DNA from: Massilia varians
GTDB lineage: Bacteria; Pseudomonadota; Gammaproteobacteria; Burkholderiales; Burkholderiaceae_D
NCBI RefSeq assembly: GCF_027923905.1
Contig: NZ_AP026966.1
Location: 3,845,001 to 3,909,000 of the forward strand
Length of the DNA: 64,000 nucleotides
Direction: 5' to 3'
The position numbers and the translations under genes are program-made. Below, in pieces: positions 41,808-51,327 of the stretch. Position 1 is the first letter of the stretch. Every line of letters begins with the position of its first letter. The notes beneath the pieces are model-generated. The model saw nothing but the letters and a program-made list of their open reading frames with translations. It made no database searches and was not told the DNA's origin.

Positions 41808-43979
41808 TCATGAAACGACGGTGTCGCCCAGCAGCTGGCGCGAGGAGCGCACCAGCGCGGCCACGTCGAGGATCAGGGCGACGCCGCCGTCGCCCAGGAT
41901 GGTGGCGCCCGAGATGCCCGCCACCTTGCGGTAATTCGCCTCCAGGTTCTTCACCACCACCTGCTGCTGGCCCACCAGTTCGTCGACGAACAGCGCGGCC
42001 TTCTTGCCCTCGGTCTCGAGGATCACCACGATGCCCTCCGACGGGTCGGTGATGCGCGGCGCGATCTCGAACATCTGGTACAGCGGAATCAGGGGGAGGT
42101 ATTCGCCGCGCACCTTCAGCACCCGGCCGCGTCCCGCGATCTCGCGGATGTCGGCGGGCTCCGGCTGCAGCGACTCGACCACAAAGGAAAGCGGCAGGAT
42201 GTAGACCTCTTCGCCGCTCCTGATCGACATGCCGTCCAGGATCGCCAGCGTCAGGGGCAGCGAGATCGAGATCGTGGTGCCGAAGCCGCGCGCCGAGCGG
42301 ATCTCGACGCTGCCCCCCATCGAGGCGATGTTGCGCTTGACGACGTCCATGCCCACGCCGCGGCCGGACACGTCGGTCACCTGCTCGGCGGTCGAGAAGC
42401 CCGGCGCGAAGATCAGCTGCCAGACCTCCTCGTCGCTCATGTTCTCGCTCACCGGGAGGCCGTTCTGGCTGGCTTTGGCCAGGATGCGTTCGCGGTTCAG
42501 GCCGGCGCCGTCGTCCGAGACTTCGATGACGATGTTGCCGCCCTGGTGGCCGGCCGACAGGAACAGACGCCCCGCCTCGGACTTGCCGGAAGCCAGGCGC
42601 GCGGCCGGCATCTCGATGCCGTGGTCGATCGAGTTGCGCACCAGGTGGGTCAGCGGATCGACGATGCGTTCGATCAGGCCCTTGTCGAGTTCCGTGGCGG
42701 CGCCGTTGGTGATGAAGTCGACCTTCTTGCCGAGCTTGCCGGCCAGGTCGCGCACCATGCGCGGGAAGCGCGAGAACACGAAGTCCATCGGCATCATGCG
42801 GATCGACATCACCGCTTCCTGCAGCTCGCGGGTATTGCGGCCCAGCTGGCTGATGGAATTGAGCAGGCGCTCGTGCGTCATGGGGTCCAGGCCGCCGCTG
42901 CGCTGTTCGAGCATGGCGTTGGTGATCACCAGTTCGCCGATCAGGTTGATCAGCTGGTCGACCTTCTCGACCGACACCCGGATCGAGGACGACTCCGCGT
43001 GCGCGTCCTTCTTGGCGGCGGCTTTCTTTTCAAGCGCCAGCTCGCCCGCCGCTTCGGTGAGCTCGAGCGCGTCCTGCCCCTTCGGCGCGGACGCCGGCGC
43101 CGGCTCGCCCGTGATGCCGGCCGCGGCGCGGATTTGTTCGATCGGCTGGAAGAAGCCGTAGCCGCGCTCGTCGTCCGACAGGTCGTCGTCGCCGCTCGCC
43201 GCGGCCGCGCCCTCGTCGTCGGCGTCGAAGAAGCCGTAGCCCTGCTGGTCCTCGATGCGCTTGCGCTCGGCGGCCTCGATGGCGCGCTGTTCTGGCGTCA
43301 AGGCCGGCGCCTCGAAGATCTTCAGGTCTTCCGGGTTCAGCACGAAGGAGCAGATCGCGATGATGTCGTCCAGGCTCTCGTGCGTGGTGATGATGATGGC
43401 GCTGCGTCCGCCCTCCAGGGGCGTCACCTTGGCGCGGCCCATCAGGCCCAGCTCGTCGACCAGGGCGCTGATGTCGCGCTGCTCGACCGGCGGCAGCTCG
43501 ATCTTGTAGCGGTGCGCGTTCTCGAGCCGGTGGTGGGCGCCGGCATCCGCGGTCAGGTAGGACGGCGCTACCAGCGGCGCCTGCGGCACCAGGCCTTCGG
43601 CCAGGTCGTGCAGCACCATGCGCACGTTGGCGATCGCTTCCTGGTCGACGCTTGCCCCGTGGCGGTGGCCGTCGAGCTGCATCTTGAGGCCGTCCTTGGC
43701 CGCCAGGAAGGCGTCCACGTGGTTCGAGGTCAGCGCCATCTCGCCCTTGCGGATGCGGTCCAGCAGCGACTCGAGCACGTGGGTGACCTCGCTCATGTCG
43801 GACAGGCCGAAGGTCGAGGCGCCGCCCTTGACCGAGTGGGCGGTGCGGAAGATGGCGTTCAGGTCTTCCGGGTCGGGCGCCGCCACGTCGACCGCCAGCA
43901 GCAGCCGCTCCATTTCGGCGAGCAGTTCCTCTGCTTCGTCGAAAAAGACCTGGTAGAACTGGCTGATGTCGATCGTCAT
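41808..43979 (-). CDS. cheA: Chemotaxis sensor histidine kinase CheA
   Basis: A 723-residue kinase. P1 HPt domain with phosphoaccepting H48 ([12 protein letters not shown]). P2-like and linker regions (about 130-330) contain two copies of GYGFFD/Q next to acidic stretches. The P3 dimerisation and P4 catalytic domain carry the N-box [23 protein letters not shown], and the G boxes [23 protein letters not shown]-terminal CheW-like P5 completes it. It phosphorylates CheY and CheB. Upstream is a second cheY. Confidence 0.97.
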   Translation of the reverse strand: MTIDISQFYQVFFDEAEELLAEMERLLLAVDVAAPDPEDLNAIFRTAHSVKGGASTFGLSDMSEVTHVLESLLDRIRKGEMALTSNHVDAFLAAKDGLKMQLDGHRHGASVDQEAIANVRMVLHDLAEGLVPQAPLVAPSYLTADAGAHHRLENAHRYKIELPPVEQRDISALVDELGLMGRAKVTPLEGGRSAIIITTHESLDDIIAICSFVLNPEDLKIFEAPALTPEQRAIEAAERKRIEDQQGYGFFDADDEGAAAASGDDDLSDDERGYGFFQPIEQIRAAAGITGEPAPASAPKGQDALELTEAAGELALEKKAAAKKDAHAESSSIRVSVEKVDQLINLIGELVITNAMLEQRSGGLDPMTHERLLNSISQLGRNTRELQEAVMSIRMMPMDFVFSRFPRMVRDLAGKLGKKVDFITNGAATELDKGLIERIVDPLTHLVRNSIDHGIEMPAARLASGKSEAGRLFLSAGHQGGNIVIEVSDDGAGLNRERILAKASQNGLPVSENMSDEEVWQLIFAPGFSTAEQVTDVSGRGVGMDVVKRNIASMGGSVEIRSARGFGTTISISLPLTLAILDGMSIRSGEEVYILPLSFVVESLQPEPADIREIAGRGRVLKVRGEYLPLIPLYQMFEIAPRITDPSEGIVVILETEGKKAALFVDELVGQQQVVVKNLEANYRKVAGISGATILGDGGVALILDVAALVRSSRQLLGDTVVS

Positions 43980-44015
43980 GATGCTATTCCCTGGATTGCC
44001 TGGCGCATCATCGGT

Positions 44016-44381
44016 TCAACCGATGACTTTCTTGACCACCTCGATGAGGCGCTGCGGATCGAAAGGCTTGACCAGCCAGCCGTTGGCGCCGGCGGCGCGG
44101 CCCTTGGCCTTCATCTCGTCGGACGACTCGGTGGTCAGCATCAGGATCGGGGTCTTGGCGTAGGCCGGCAGCGTGCGCAGGGTCTTGATCAGCGCCAGGC
44201 CGTCCATGCGCGGCATGTTCTGGTCGGTCAGGACCAGGTCCACGCTCTGCAGCTTTGCCTTGTCGAGGCCATCCTGGCCGTCCACGGCTTCCACCACGTT
44301 GTAGCCAGCCGCCTTCAGGCTGAAGGCCACCATCTGGCGCAGCGAACTGGAATCGTCGACCGCGAGAATCGTTTTTGCCAT
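44016..44381 (-). CDS. Second CheY-like response regulator
   Basis: A 121-residue receiver-only protein: AVDDSSSLRQMVAFSLK, phosphoacceptor D53 in LTDQNMPRMDG, LTTESSDEMK, and WLVKPF. It belongs to the group of CheYs that sit directly upstream of cheA and often act as phosphate sinks or parallel outputs. It lacks the [10 protein letters not shown] helix of the other CheY in this cluster, which suggests a different partner. Confidence 0.93.
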   Translation of the reverse strand: MAKTILAVDDSSSLRQMVAFSLKAAGYNVVEAVDGQDGLDKAKLQSVDLVLTDQNMPRMDGLALIKTLRTLPAYAKTPILMLTTESSDEMKAKGRAAGANGWLVKPFDPQRLIEVVKKVIG

Positions 44382-44465
44382 GTTTTGCTCCTGCTGTTTT
44401 GTCCGGTATGTTCCGGTTGAATGTTAAGTGGCGAAGTGTCGTGTAATTCGGTGCCGGCGGCGCGC

Positions 44466-45014
44466 TCAGAAGAGTTCGATGTCGCCGCTCTCCAGGTGCT
44501 GCTGGTCGACCGACTTGCGCAGCATGCTGCGCAGCTCGAGCGACTGGATCGCCAGCGCCATGCTGACCTTGCCCAGGCGTTCGACGATCTCGTCGCTGTC
44601 GGTTTCCGGCGCGATCTCGGCGCCATGCTCGCTGAGCGTGCCGAGGAAGTCGCGCAGGCCGGCCACGCGCCGCAGCGTGCGGTCGATCAGCTGGCTGGTC
44701 ATGTCCTGGAACTGCATGCTGGTGATGGCCGAGTTCACGTGCTGGCCGATCTCGCCCGACATGTCGGACAAGCGCGCGCTGTCCTCCGCGCTGGGCGTCT
44801 CGCCGGCCAGCAGGCGGTTGATCGCTTCCTGGCGCGCCCCGACCGCCGTGTGGATGGCCATGAAGCTGATGGTCAGCTTGTCGATGGCTTCTTCCAGCAG
44901 CAGCTCGGTCTGCAGCAGGTCGGTCTCGACCTCGGTCAGGTGGCGGCGTCCGTGGATGGCCACCCCCGACAGCAGGCGCTTGACGTGCGATCCGAGAATC
45001 TTTTTTCTTTTCAT
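44466..45014 (-). CDS. Chemotaxis-linked helical protein with CheZ-like QFQDM motif
   Basis: A 182-residue helical protein between motB and cheY. It holds SMQFQDMTSQLIDRTLRRV (about residues 94-112), which resembles the QDFQDLTGQ catalytic signature of CheZ phosphatases. The C-terminus ends SGDIELF, similar to the GGDIDLF end of CheD. It may be a CheZ-like or CheY-P-interacting protein; its exact role is not established from the sequence. The start at 45014 (MKRKKILGSHVKRLL) is preceded by CAGGAG. Confidence 0.7.
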   Translation of the reverse strand: MKRKKILGSHVKRLLSGVAIHGRRHLTEVETDLLQTELLLEEAIDKLTISFMAIHTAVGARQEAINRLLAGETPSAEDSARLSDMSGEIGQHVNSAITSMQFQDMTSQLIDRTLRRVAGLRDFLGTLSEHGAEIAPETDSDEIVERLGKVSMALAIQSLELRSMLRKSVDQQHLESGDIELF

Positions 45015-45031
45015 TCGAGTCTCCTGCTGGA

Positions 45032-45976
45032 CTACTTGCCCGGCGGCGTTGCGCCCGCCGTTGCGACCGCTTCGGCGGCAGCAAGCGCTTGCTGCGCCGG
45101 CACCTCGAGCGAGGCGGCGTCGCGCTGCACGGCTTCCTCGGTCTTCTTGTTCATGACGATGATGCTGATGCGCCGGTTGATCGGGTTGAACGGGTCCTTC
45201 CGGTCCAGGTTGGCGGCCGAGGCCAGGCCGACCACGCGCAGCACCTTGTCGTCGCCCAGGCCGCCGCGCACCAGTTCGCGGCGCGAGGCGTTGGCGCGGT
45301 CGGCCGACAATTCCCAGTTGCTGTAGCCGGCGTCGCTGACGTACGGGGTGGCGTCGGTATGGCCCGACAGGCCGATCTTGTTCGGGACTTCGTTGAGCAC
45401 CATGCCGATGATGTTCAGGATTTCCTTGGTATACGGCTGCAGCTCGGCCTTGGCCAGCTCGAACATCGGACGGTTCTGCTCGTCGACGATCTGGATGCGC
45501 AGGCCTTCGCTGGTGAGGTCGAGCAGCAGCTGGTTCTTGTACTTCTTGAGCAGCGGGTTGACCTCGATGACCGACTCGATCTTCAGTTTCAGCGACTGCA
45601 GGCGCTCGGCCTCGGCGCGCGCGATCTGGGCCTTGGCCGCTTCCAGATTGTAGGTCTTCGAGGTGGGGTCGATGTCGCCCTTCTTGACCTGGCCGTTGCG
45701 GCGCGTCAGGTCGGTGCCGCCGCCCTTGATCACCGACGAGGAGTCGCCCGCGCCCGAGCCGCCCGCCATCGCCACCTTGAGCGGGGTCTTGAAGTATTCC
45801 GAGATGCCTTCCAGGTCGCCCTTGGCGGTCGAGCCGAGCAGCCACATGAGCAGGAAGAAGGCCATCATCGCGGTCACGAAGTCGGCGTACGCGATCTTCC
45901 AGGCGCCGCCATGGTGGCCGCCCTGCACCTTCTTGATGCGCTTGACGACGATGGGACGCATGCTGTCGTCAGCCAT
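45032..45976 (-). CDS. motB: Flagellar motor stator protein MotB
   Basis: A 314-residue stator subunit. The single transmembrane helix follows GGAWKIAYADFVTAMMAFFLLMW (in parts), with the proton-binding Asp at D32. The periplasmic plug, linker and OmpA-like peptidoglycan-binding domain (LSGHTDATPY, ELSADRANASRREL, NRRISIIVM) anchor the stator to the wall. The C-terminal tail is Ala-rich. It lies about 50 bp after motA. Confidence 0.96.
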   Translation of the reverse strand: MADDSMRPIVVKRIKKVQGGHHGGAWKIAYADFVTAMMAFFLLMWLLGSTAKGDLEGISEYFKTPLKVAMAGGSGAGDSSSVIKGGGTDLTRRNGQVKKGDIDPTSKTYNLEAAKAQIARAEAERLQSLKLKIESVIEVNPLLKKYKNQLLLDLTSEGLRIQIVDEQNRPMFELAKAELQPYTKEILNIIGMVLNEVPNKIGLSGHTDATPYVSDAGYSNWELSADRANASRRELVRGGLGDDKVLRVVGLASAANLDRKDPFNPINRRISIIVMNKKTEEAVQRDAASLEVPAQQALAAAEAVATAGATPPGK

Positions 45977-46028
45977 GGCGCCCTCCCCGCTTCGATTCCC
46001 GCAGTTGATCCGGAAGCAGCATCACGCC

Positions 46029-46883
46029 TTACTTCTTCCTCTTGATGTGCTCTTCGAGCTCGGCGAAGCTCGGGCGCTCGGTCGAGTACAGCACCTTGCG
46101 GCCGAATTCGACGGCCAGCGCCGGCGCATAGCCGTTCAGGCTCGCCAGCAGCGTCACCTTCACGCACTGGAACATCTTGGTCGACTCCTCCAGCTTCTGC
46201 TCCAGCACGCTGGCCAGCGGGGTCACGAAGGCATAGGCCAGCAGGATGCCGAGGAAGGTGCCGACCAGCGCCTTGGCGATCAGGATGCCCAGCTCGGCCG
46301 GCGGCAGGCCCACCGATTCCATGGTGTGGACCACGCCCATCACCGCCGCCACGATACCGAAGGCCGGCAGGCCGTCGCCGACCTTGGCGATCACGTGGGC
46401 CGGGATCGCGCCCTCGTGGTGGTGGGTCTCGATCTCGTTGTCCATCAGGTTTTCGATCTGCATCGCGTCCATGTTCCCCGACACCATCAGGCGCAGGTAG
46501 TCGGTCATGAATTCGACGATGTGGTGGTCGGCCAGGACCGCCGGGTATTTCGAGAACAGGGGCGAGGCTTCCGGCGCCTCGATGTCGCCTTCGATCGACA
46601 TCAGGCCTTCCTTGCGCACCTTCGACAGCACGTCGAACTGCAGCGCCATCAGCTCCATGTACATGTCCTTGGTGTACTGCGAGCCCTTGAGCACGGACGG
46701 CAGCGCCTTCATGGTGGCCTTGACCGACTTCATGGTATTACCGACGAAGAAAGCACCCAGCGCGGCGCCGCCGATCATCAAGAGTTCGATCGGCTGCCAC
46801 AGCGAGGCCAGGTGGCCGCCGGCCAGGGCGAAGCCGCCGAACACGCAGGCGCAGACGACGAGGTAACCAAGAATGACTAACAA
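46029..46883 (-). CDS. motA: Flagellar motor stator protein MotA
   Basis: A 284-residue, four-helix membrane protein forming the proton channel with MotB. Features: GYLVVCACVFGGFALAGGHL (helix 1), IGGAALGAFF (helix 2), a cytoplasmic loop with charged residues, and the conserved prolines in VGDGLPAFGIVAAVMGVVHTM (in parts) and YAFVTPLA. The TTG at 46883 is the preferred start, giving MLVILGYLVV as in other betaproteobacterial MotA; the longer in-frame extension is not conserved. GGAG lies 10 bp upstream. Confidence 0.94.
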   Translation of the reverse strand: MLVILGYLVVCACVFGGFALAGGHLASLWQPIELLMIGGAALGAFFVGNTMKSVKATMKALPSVLKGSQYTKDMYMELMALQFDVLSKVRKEGLMSIEGDIEAPEASPLFSKYPAVLADHHIVEFMTDYLRLMVSGNMDAMQIENLMDNEIETHHHEGAIPAHVIAKVGDGLPAFGIVAAVMGVVHTMESVGLPPAELGILIAKALVGTFLGILLAYAFVTPLASVLEQKLEESTKMFQCVKVTLLASLNGYAPALAVEFGRKVLYSTERPSFAELEEHIKRKK

Positions 46884-46967
46884 GGGAATTCCGCTCCAGA
46901 AATGCCGGGGATATTCCTCCGGCCGGCTCAATAATAGTGATCTCAGGCAAAGTTGACGCAGGGAACC

Positions 46968-46996
46968 ACTCTAGCGGGAGAATGACTTACCGGCAA
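46968..46996 (-). promoter_or_regulatory. Candidate sigma-70-like promoter for motA
   Basis: Minus strand: TTGCCG (46991-46996), a 17-bp spacer, and TAGAGT (46968-46973), about 85 bp before the motA start. No clear sigma-28 consensus was seen nearby. Class II activation by FlhDC is possible. Confidence 0.4.
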
Positions 46997-47018
46997 GCGG
47001 AAAGGCCGGTTTTGTCGT

Positions 47019-47762
47019 CTAAAAGTGCCAGATATGAAGGGCTGGACCACCCTCTGTGGGATAGACGATACGGTCCGGCGAACGATCATCGATGATGAAT
47101 TCGTAACTGAGTAGCAGCGAACCGGGCCGCATTTCACGCGCCGCCTTGCGCCACAGGGCGCCCATCGCGGCCGGCGACAGGTAGGCGAACACCAGGTCGA
47201 ATTCGCCGAAATTGAGGGCATTGTAGTCGCCGCGGATGAAGCGCGCGGGGCTGCGGGCCAGGCGCGCGCGCAAGCGGCTCACCAGCCAGGGCAGCGGCGC
47301 CAGCTCGATGCCGATAGCCTCGATGGCGGGGCCGCGGCGCGCCAGGTCCAGCACCAGGCCGCCCAGGCCGCTGCCGATGTCGATCACGCGCGCCGCTTGT
47401 TTATGTGGTAAAAGCTCGGCCACCGCCTCCCGGACGCGCCGGCCGGACGGATAGTACGGCACCTGGGTACGGTAGGTGGACCAGTACAGCAGGAGCAGGA
47501 ACAGGAAGACGGCCAGGAAGACCAGCGGCGGGATCGCCAGTTGCACGGCGCCGAACAGCGCGACCGGGAACAGCAGCGCTATTGCGCGCCACCAGCTCGC
47601 CAGGCCGCGCCACCAAGTCAGGGCGGCGGCGACCAGCCCTTGGATCAGGGCCACGGACAGGTAGGACATCGGGATGCCGGCGGTGGCCAGCAGCCAGGTC
47701 AGCGCCAGGGTCAGCGGGAATGCGGCAAGCTGCAGGAGCAGCGCCGCAACTGCCGGTTTCAT
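47019..47762 (-). CDS. Membrane-anchored class I SAM methyltransferase
   Basis: A 247-residue protein. The first ~95 residues form about four hydrophobic helices, followed by YPSGRRVREAV and a Rossmann methyltransferase with VIDIGSGLGGLVLDLARR (about 133-150), GIELAPLP and FAYLSPAAMG. The layout resembles FAM173/ATPSCKMT-type membrane methyltransferases; the substrate is unknown. The start at 47762 (MKPAVAALLLQ) lies directly beside the REP-like repeat. Confidence 0.8.
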   Translation of the reverse strand: MKPAVAALLLQLAAFPLTLALTWLLATAGIPMSYLSVALIQGLVAAALTWWRGLASWWRAIALLFPVALFGAVQLAIPPLVFLAVFLFLLLLYWSTYRTQVPYYPSGRRVREAVAELLPHKQAARVIDIGSGLGGLVLDLARRGPAIEAIGIELAPLPWLVSRLRARLARSPARFIRGDYNALNFGEFDLVFAYLSPAAMGALWRKAAREMRPGSLLLSYEFIIDDRSPDRIVYPTEGGPALHIWHF

Positions 47763-47872
47763 GTAGGGTGGACGGCTTCGCCGTCCGCGCGTTCCACTAC
47801 GGGGTGAATAGAGGCAGCGCGCCTGAGCATGCACGGTTTGAACGCGCGGACGGCAGAGCCGTCCACCCTACG
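47763..47872. repeat. REP-like inverted repeat pair between the methyltransferase and flhC
   Basis: Two units in opposite orientation. The left unit begins TAGGGTGGACGGC (47764-47776), with its own GGACGGC-TTC-GCCGTCC hairpin. The right unit has AACGCGCGGACGGC, an AGA loop, and GCCGTCCACCCTA (47841-47870). About 50 bp lie between. The design matches bacterial REP/BIME elements. A related set lies at 54758-54936. Confidence 0.75.
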
Positions 47873-47883
47873 CACATCCGTGT

Positions 47884-48450
47884 TCACTCGCCCTGCTTCG
47901 CGGCGGCGTTGGCCGCGTCCCTGGCATCCTTGGCCTTGCGCGTCTTGCCGGCGCGCGAAGGCATGTGGCACAGGCCGCACAGGTAGCCGGCGTTCAGGTC
48001 GAGGGCGTTGACGATGAACTTGCCCTGGCATTTCTGGCACGGGGCCAGCACCAGCATGCCGCTCTGGAAGAAGCGCACCAGGGTCCAGGCGCGCGTCAGC
48101 GACAGCAGCGGCTCTTCGCCCGGTTCGGGCGGCATCTGTTCGAGGTAGAGTTGATAGGCCTTCATCACGGCCTGGATGCCGCTCGCGCCGGCATGTTCGA
48201 CCAGGAAGTGATGGATGTTGATGAACAGCGAAGAATGGATGTTGGGCTGCCAGGTCAGGAACCAGTCGGTCGAGAACGGCAACATGCCCTTGGGCGGAGA
48301 GACGCCCTTCAATTCCTTGTACAGCTTGAGCAGGCGCTCGCGCGACAGCGAGACTTCGGTTTCGAGCAGCTGGAGGCGCGCCCCCAGGTTGATCAGTTCG
48401 ATCGCAAGCTGGATTTCCTGCGCTTCCGATACGACACTCTTCTTGCTCAT
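47884..48450 (-). CDS. flhC: Flagellar transcriptional regulator FlhC
   Basis: A 188-residue subunit of the FlhD4C2 master activator of flagellar genes. It has [20 protein letters not shown] near the N-terminus, [12 protein letters not shown], and the zinc site formed by CQKC (about residue 138) and CGLC (about residue 158). The C-terminal tail is Ala/Lys-rich. It follows flhD by 60 bp. Confidence 0.97.
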   Translation of the reverse strand: MSKKSVVSEAQEIQLAIELINLGARLQLLETEVSLSRERLLKLYKELKGVSPPKGMLPFSTDWFLTWQPNIHSSLFINIHHFLVEHAGASGIQAVMKAYQLYLEQMPPEPGEEPLLSLTRAWTLVRFFQSGMLVLAPCQKCQGKFIVNALDLNAGYLCGLCHMPSRAGKTRKAKDARDAANAAAKQGE

Positions 48451-48510
48451 TGCTACTCCCGCCCGTATTGCTTGCCGTGCAGCCCCGACGGGGCCGCCTC
48501 AAGTGGGATT

Positions 48511-48828
48511 TTATACGATCTCTTCAACAGGCTGGCCGGCCATCAGGATGGCGGCGTGCGACTGGGCCAGGCTGCGCTCCTTGGTGTGGCTGGTCAGCAT
48601 CGACAGGATGGCGGTGTCGTCGAAGCGGAAACGGGCCAGCATCATGTTGCCGCTTGCCAGCTTCAGGATCTGGGCGTTGCTCATGCCTTCGATCAGCTCG
48701 GCGATGTCGGCAGAGATGCCGAGACGGAAAATGGCGGTGACTTTGTCGGCGCGGATCATCTGCTGAGCCAGCATCAGGTAGCTCAGGTTAGCGTCGCGGA
48801 TTTCAGCCATCATGTCGTTGATCGTCAT
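48511..48828 (-). CDS. flhD: Flagellar transcriptional regulator FlhD
   Basis: A 105-residue partner of FlhC. It has EIRDANLSYLMLAQQMIRADK and AIFRLGISADIAELI, typical of FlhD. The disulfide Cys of E. coli FlhD is absent here. It heads the motility block; its upstream leader holds several inverted repeats (see intergenic entry). Confidence 0.96.
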   Translation of the reverse strand: MTINDMMAEIRDANLSYLMLAQQMIRADKVTAIFRLGISADIAELIEGMSNAQILKLASGNMMLARFRFDDTAILSMLTSHTKERSLAQSHAAILMAGQPVEEIV

Positions 48829-48973
48829 TTTCTTCTCTCCGTATCCGTTGAATCGGCTACCCAGTCGTTACTGAGTGTTGCCGTTGAGATAGATTCTGAC
48901 CGTGAGGAAACTTTTTCGGTATTGGACGAAGTCTGTATTTTTCGTCCGCGAAATGACGACATGACCCGTAGGA

Positions 48974-48988
48974 GTTTGTCTGACAAAC
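48974..48988. promoter_or_regulatory. 15-bp palindrome upstream of flhD (candidate operator)
   Basis: GTTTGTC and GACAAAC around a single central T; a perfect 7-bp dyad 146 bp upstream of the flhD start codon. The binding protein is unknown. Confidence 0.4.
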
Positions 48989-49094
48989 CCTGCCGGATCA
49001 CTCTGGCGCCCCTATGAAAACGGGGCTGGAGGAGTTGCGGAAAATCCGCCGAATTGTGGACGCCTGACGCTGCTTCTGTCGTGCGCTTGATACG

Positions 49095-49309
49095 GTTTAC
49101 GTCAAGCTTTTGGAGAACTTTAGGGTTTTCGCAAAATATTTTTTCACTTTGCTGCCCCTCTCCACCCCATTAACGGCGTGCCTGGCGAGAACTTGAGGGT
49201 TTGTCGAAAATATTTTTTCAAGACCCTTTACCGCGCTTCTGGTACGGGTAACGGCAGCGCTTTGGGGAACTTGAGGGTTCTCGAGAAAAAATGTCGAAAA
49301 TTTTTTCGG
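49095..49309 (+). repeat. Three diverged direct repeats (about 75-bp period) upstream of kynB
   Basis: The conserved core is GGGGAACTTGAGGGTTTTCG followed by an A-rich/T-rich stretch ending TTTTTTC. Copies have GAACTT at 49115, 49189 and 49267, and each is preceded by a TAACGGC-like box about 20 bp upstream. The second and third also share GTCGAAAAT. Spacing is 74 and 78 bp. Confidence 0.7.
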
Positions 49310-49419
49310 GGCGCGAAAACAGTTATCTTCAAACCAACAAAAGCGGACGGCCGGCACGGGAACTTGCTACACTGCGAAGCTGGCAAAAGCTTCAAGCCTC
49401 AACCATTCAAAGGCGCCGC

Positions 49420-50067
49420 ATGGACTCTTTACGCATCTGGGATATCAGCCCGACGATCTCGATCGACATTCCGGTCTGGCCGGGCGACACGCCTTTCGAT
49501 GCCGCGCCGACCTGGCAGATCCAGGATGGCTGTCCGGTACGGGTCAGCCGCATGACCATGACGACCCACCTCGGCGCCCATACCGATGCACCCAGCCACT
49601 ACGACCCGGCCGGCAAGTCGATCGACCAGGTCGACCTGCGGCCCTACATCGGCGCCTGCCGCGTGATCCATTGCGTGGGTGTACCCCGGGTGGAGGCCGC
49701 CCACCTGGAGGGCAAGCTCGACGGCGTCCCGCCGCGCGTGCTGCTGCGTACCTACGCGTATGCGCCCCAGCATGCCTGGGATCCGGCCTTTCGCGCCATC
49801 AGCCCGGCCGCGATCGACCTGCTGGCCAGCCGCGGCGCGATCCTGGTCGGCACCGACGCCCCCTCGCTCGACCCGCAGGACTCCAAGACCCTGGACGCCC
49901 ACCATGCGGTGCGCGCCGCCGGCATGGCGATCCTGGAAGGCATCGTGCTGGACGAGGTTCCCGAGGGCGACTATGAACTGGTCGCCCTGCCCCTGAAATT
50001 CGCCGGCATGGACGCCAGCCCGGTGCGCGCCATCCTGCGCCAACTACCAACGAAGGAAGCTGCATGA
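49420..50067 (+). CDS. kynB: Kynurenine formamidase KynB
   Basis: A 215-residue metal-dependent hydrolase that converts N-formylkynurenine to kynurenine. Signature residues are [19 protein letters not shown], then [13 protein letters not shown] (metal-binding His/Asp, about residues 48-60) and GTDAPSLDP. The ATG at 49420 gives the standard start; longer in-frame starts run into the repeats. The stop overlaps the kynU start (ATGA). Confidence 0.96.
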   Translation: MDSLRIWDISPTISIDIPVWPGDTPFDAAPTWQIQDGCPVRVSRMTMTTHLGAHTDAPSHYDPAGKSIDQVDLRPYIGACRVIHCVGVPRVEAAHLEGKLDGVPPRVLLRTYAYAPQHAWDPAFRAISPAAIDLLASRGAILVGTDAPSLDPQDSKTLDAHHAVRAAGMAILEGIVLDEVPEGDYELVALPLKFAGMDASPVRAILRQLPTKEAA

Positions 50068-51320
50068 CCGCTGTAATGACACGCGCCGACTGCGTCGCGC
50101 GCGACCAACGCGACCCGCTGCGCGCCCTGCGCGCGCGCTTCGACCTGCCCGACGGGATCATCTACCTCGACGGCAATTCGCTCGGCGCCCGGCCCAGGGC
50201 CGCCCTCGCCCGCGCCCAGGAAGTCGTCAGCCGCGAATGGGGCCAGGACCTGATCAAGAGCTGGAACACGGCCGGCTGGTTCGACCTGCCCAAGCGCCTC
50301 GGCGACCGCCTGGCGCCGCTGATCGGCGCCAAAGCGGGCGAAGTCGTGGTCACCGACACCACCTCGCTCAACCTGTTCAAGGCGCTGGCCGCGGCGCTGC
50401 AGCTGCAGGCCGAAGGCGCGGGAGCCGCGCGCCGCACCATCGTCACCGAGCGCAGCAACTTCCCCACCGATATCTACATGGCCGAGGGCCTGACCCGCTG
50501 GCTGGATCGCGGCTACCGGGTGCGCCTGGTCGATTCGATCGAGGAGATCCCGGCCGCGGTCGACGACGACTGCGCGGTCCTGATGCTCACCCACGTCAAC
50601 TACCGCACCGGCTACCAGCATGACATGGCGGCCTTGAGCCGCCATGCGCACGCCGCCGGCGCCCTGGCGGTGTGGGACCTGGCCCACTCGGCCGGCGCGG
50701 TGCCGGTCGACCTGCATGCGGCAGGGGCCGACTTCGCGGTCGGCTGCACCTACAAATACCTCAACGGCGGCCCCGGCGCCCCGGCCTTCATCTGGGTGCC
50801 GCAGCGCCACCAGGCGGCGTTTTCCCATCCGCTCACGGGCTGGTGGAGCCATGCCCAACCCTTCGCGATGTCGCACGGCTTCGCCGCTGCCGATGGCATC
50901 GGCCGCGCGCTGTGCGGGACCCAGCCGGTGCTGTCGCTGGCGCTGGTCGAGTGCGGACTGGAGGTATTCGAGGAGACCACCATGGCCGCCATCCGCGAGA
51001 AGTCCCTGGCCTTGACCGACCTGTTCATCGAGCTGGTCGAATCGACCTGCCGCAAGCATCCGCTCGGCCTGGTGACGCCGCGCGACCATGCGCGCCGCGG
51101 CAGCCAGGCCAGCTTCACCCACCCGCATGGCTACGCGGTGATGGCGGCCCTGATTCGGCGCGGCGTGATCGGCGACTACCGCGAGCCGGAGATCATGCGC
51201 TTCGGCTTCACGCCGCTGTATACCAGCTTCGCCGACGTCTGGGATGCGGTGGCGATCCTGAAGGACATCCTCGACCGCGAAGCCTACGACACCCGGGCCG
51301 AGCGCAGCGCCGTGACCTGA
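50064..51320 (+). CDS. kynU: Kynureninase KynU
   Basis: A 418-residue PLP enzyme cleaving kynurenine to anthranilate and alanine. It has [11 protein letters not shown] near the N-terminus, [36 protein letters not shown], and the PLP lysine in [16 protein letters not shown]. The second gene of kynBUA, it overlaps kynB by 4 bp and ends 7 bp before kynA. Confidence 0.97.
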   Translation: MTAVMTRADCVARDQRDPLRALRARFDLPDGIIYLDGNSLGARPRAALARAQEVVSREWGQDLIKSWNTAGWFDLPKRLGDRLAPLIGAKAGEVVVTDTTSLNLFKALAAALQLQAEGAGAARRTIVTERSNFPTDIYMAEGLTRWLDRGYRVRLVDSIEEIPAAVDDDCAVLMLTHVNYRTGYQHDMAALSRHAHAAGALAVWDLAHSAGAVPVDLHAAGADFAVGCTYKYLNGGPGAPAFIWVPQRHQAAFSHPLTGWWSHAQPFAMSHGFAAADGIGRALCGTQPVLSLALVECGLEVFEETTMAAIREKSLALTDLFIELVESTCRKHPLGLVTPRDHARRGSQASFTHPHGYAVMAALIRRGVIGDYREPEIMRFGFTPLYTSFADVWDAVAILKDILDREAYDTRAERSAVT

Positions 51321-51327
51321 GGCCGAC

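Larger units (their letters stand above)
48829..49419. other. 591-bp intergenic region between flhD and kynB
   Basis: No credible gene was found. It holds an IR GGACGAA/TTCGTCC (48924-48947), a perfect palindrome GTTTGTC-T-GACAAAC (48974-48988) and three diverged ~50-bp repeats on a 74-78 bp period (49095-49309). The region is more AT-rich than its surroundings, and no clear sigma-70 promoter was identified for either divergent operon. Confidence 0.6.

Noticed and set aside
49097..49357. 86-codon minus-strand frame across the ~75-bp repeats
   Set aside because: Repeat spacing of 74 and 78 bp is not codon-phased as a set, so the copies are not maintained as protein repeats; no ribosome-binding site.
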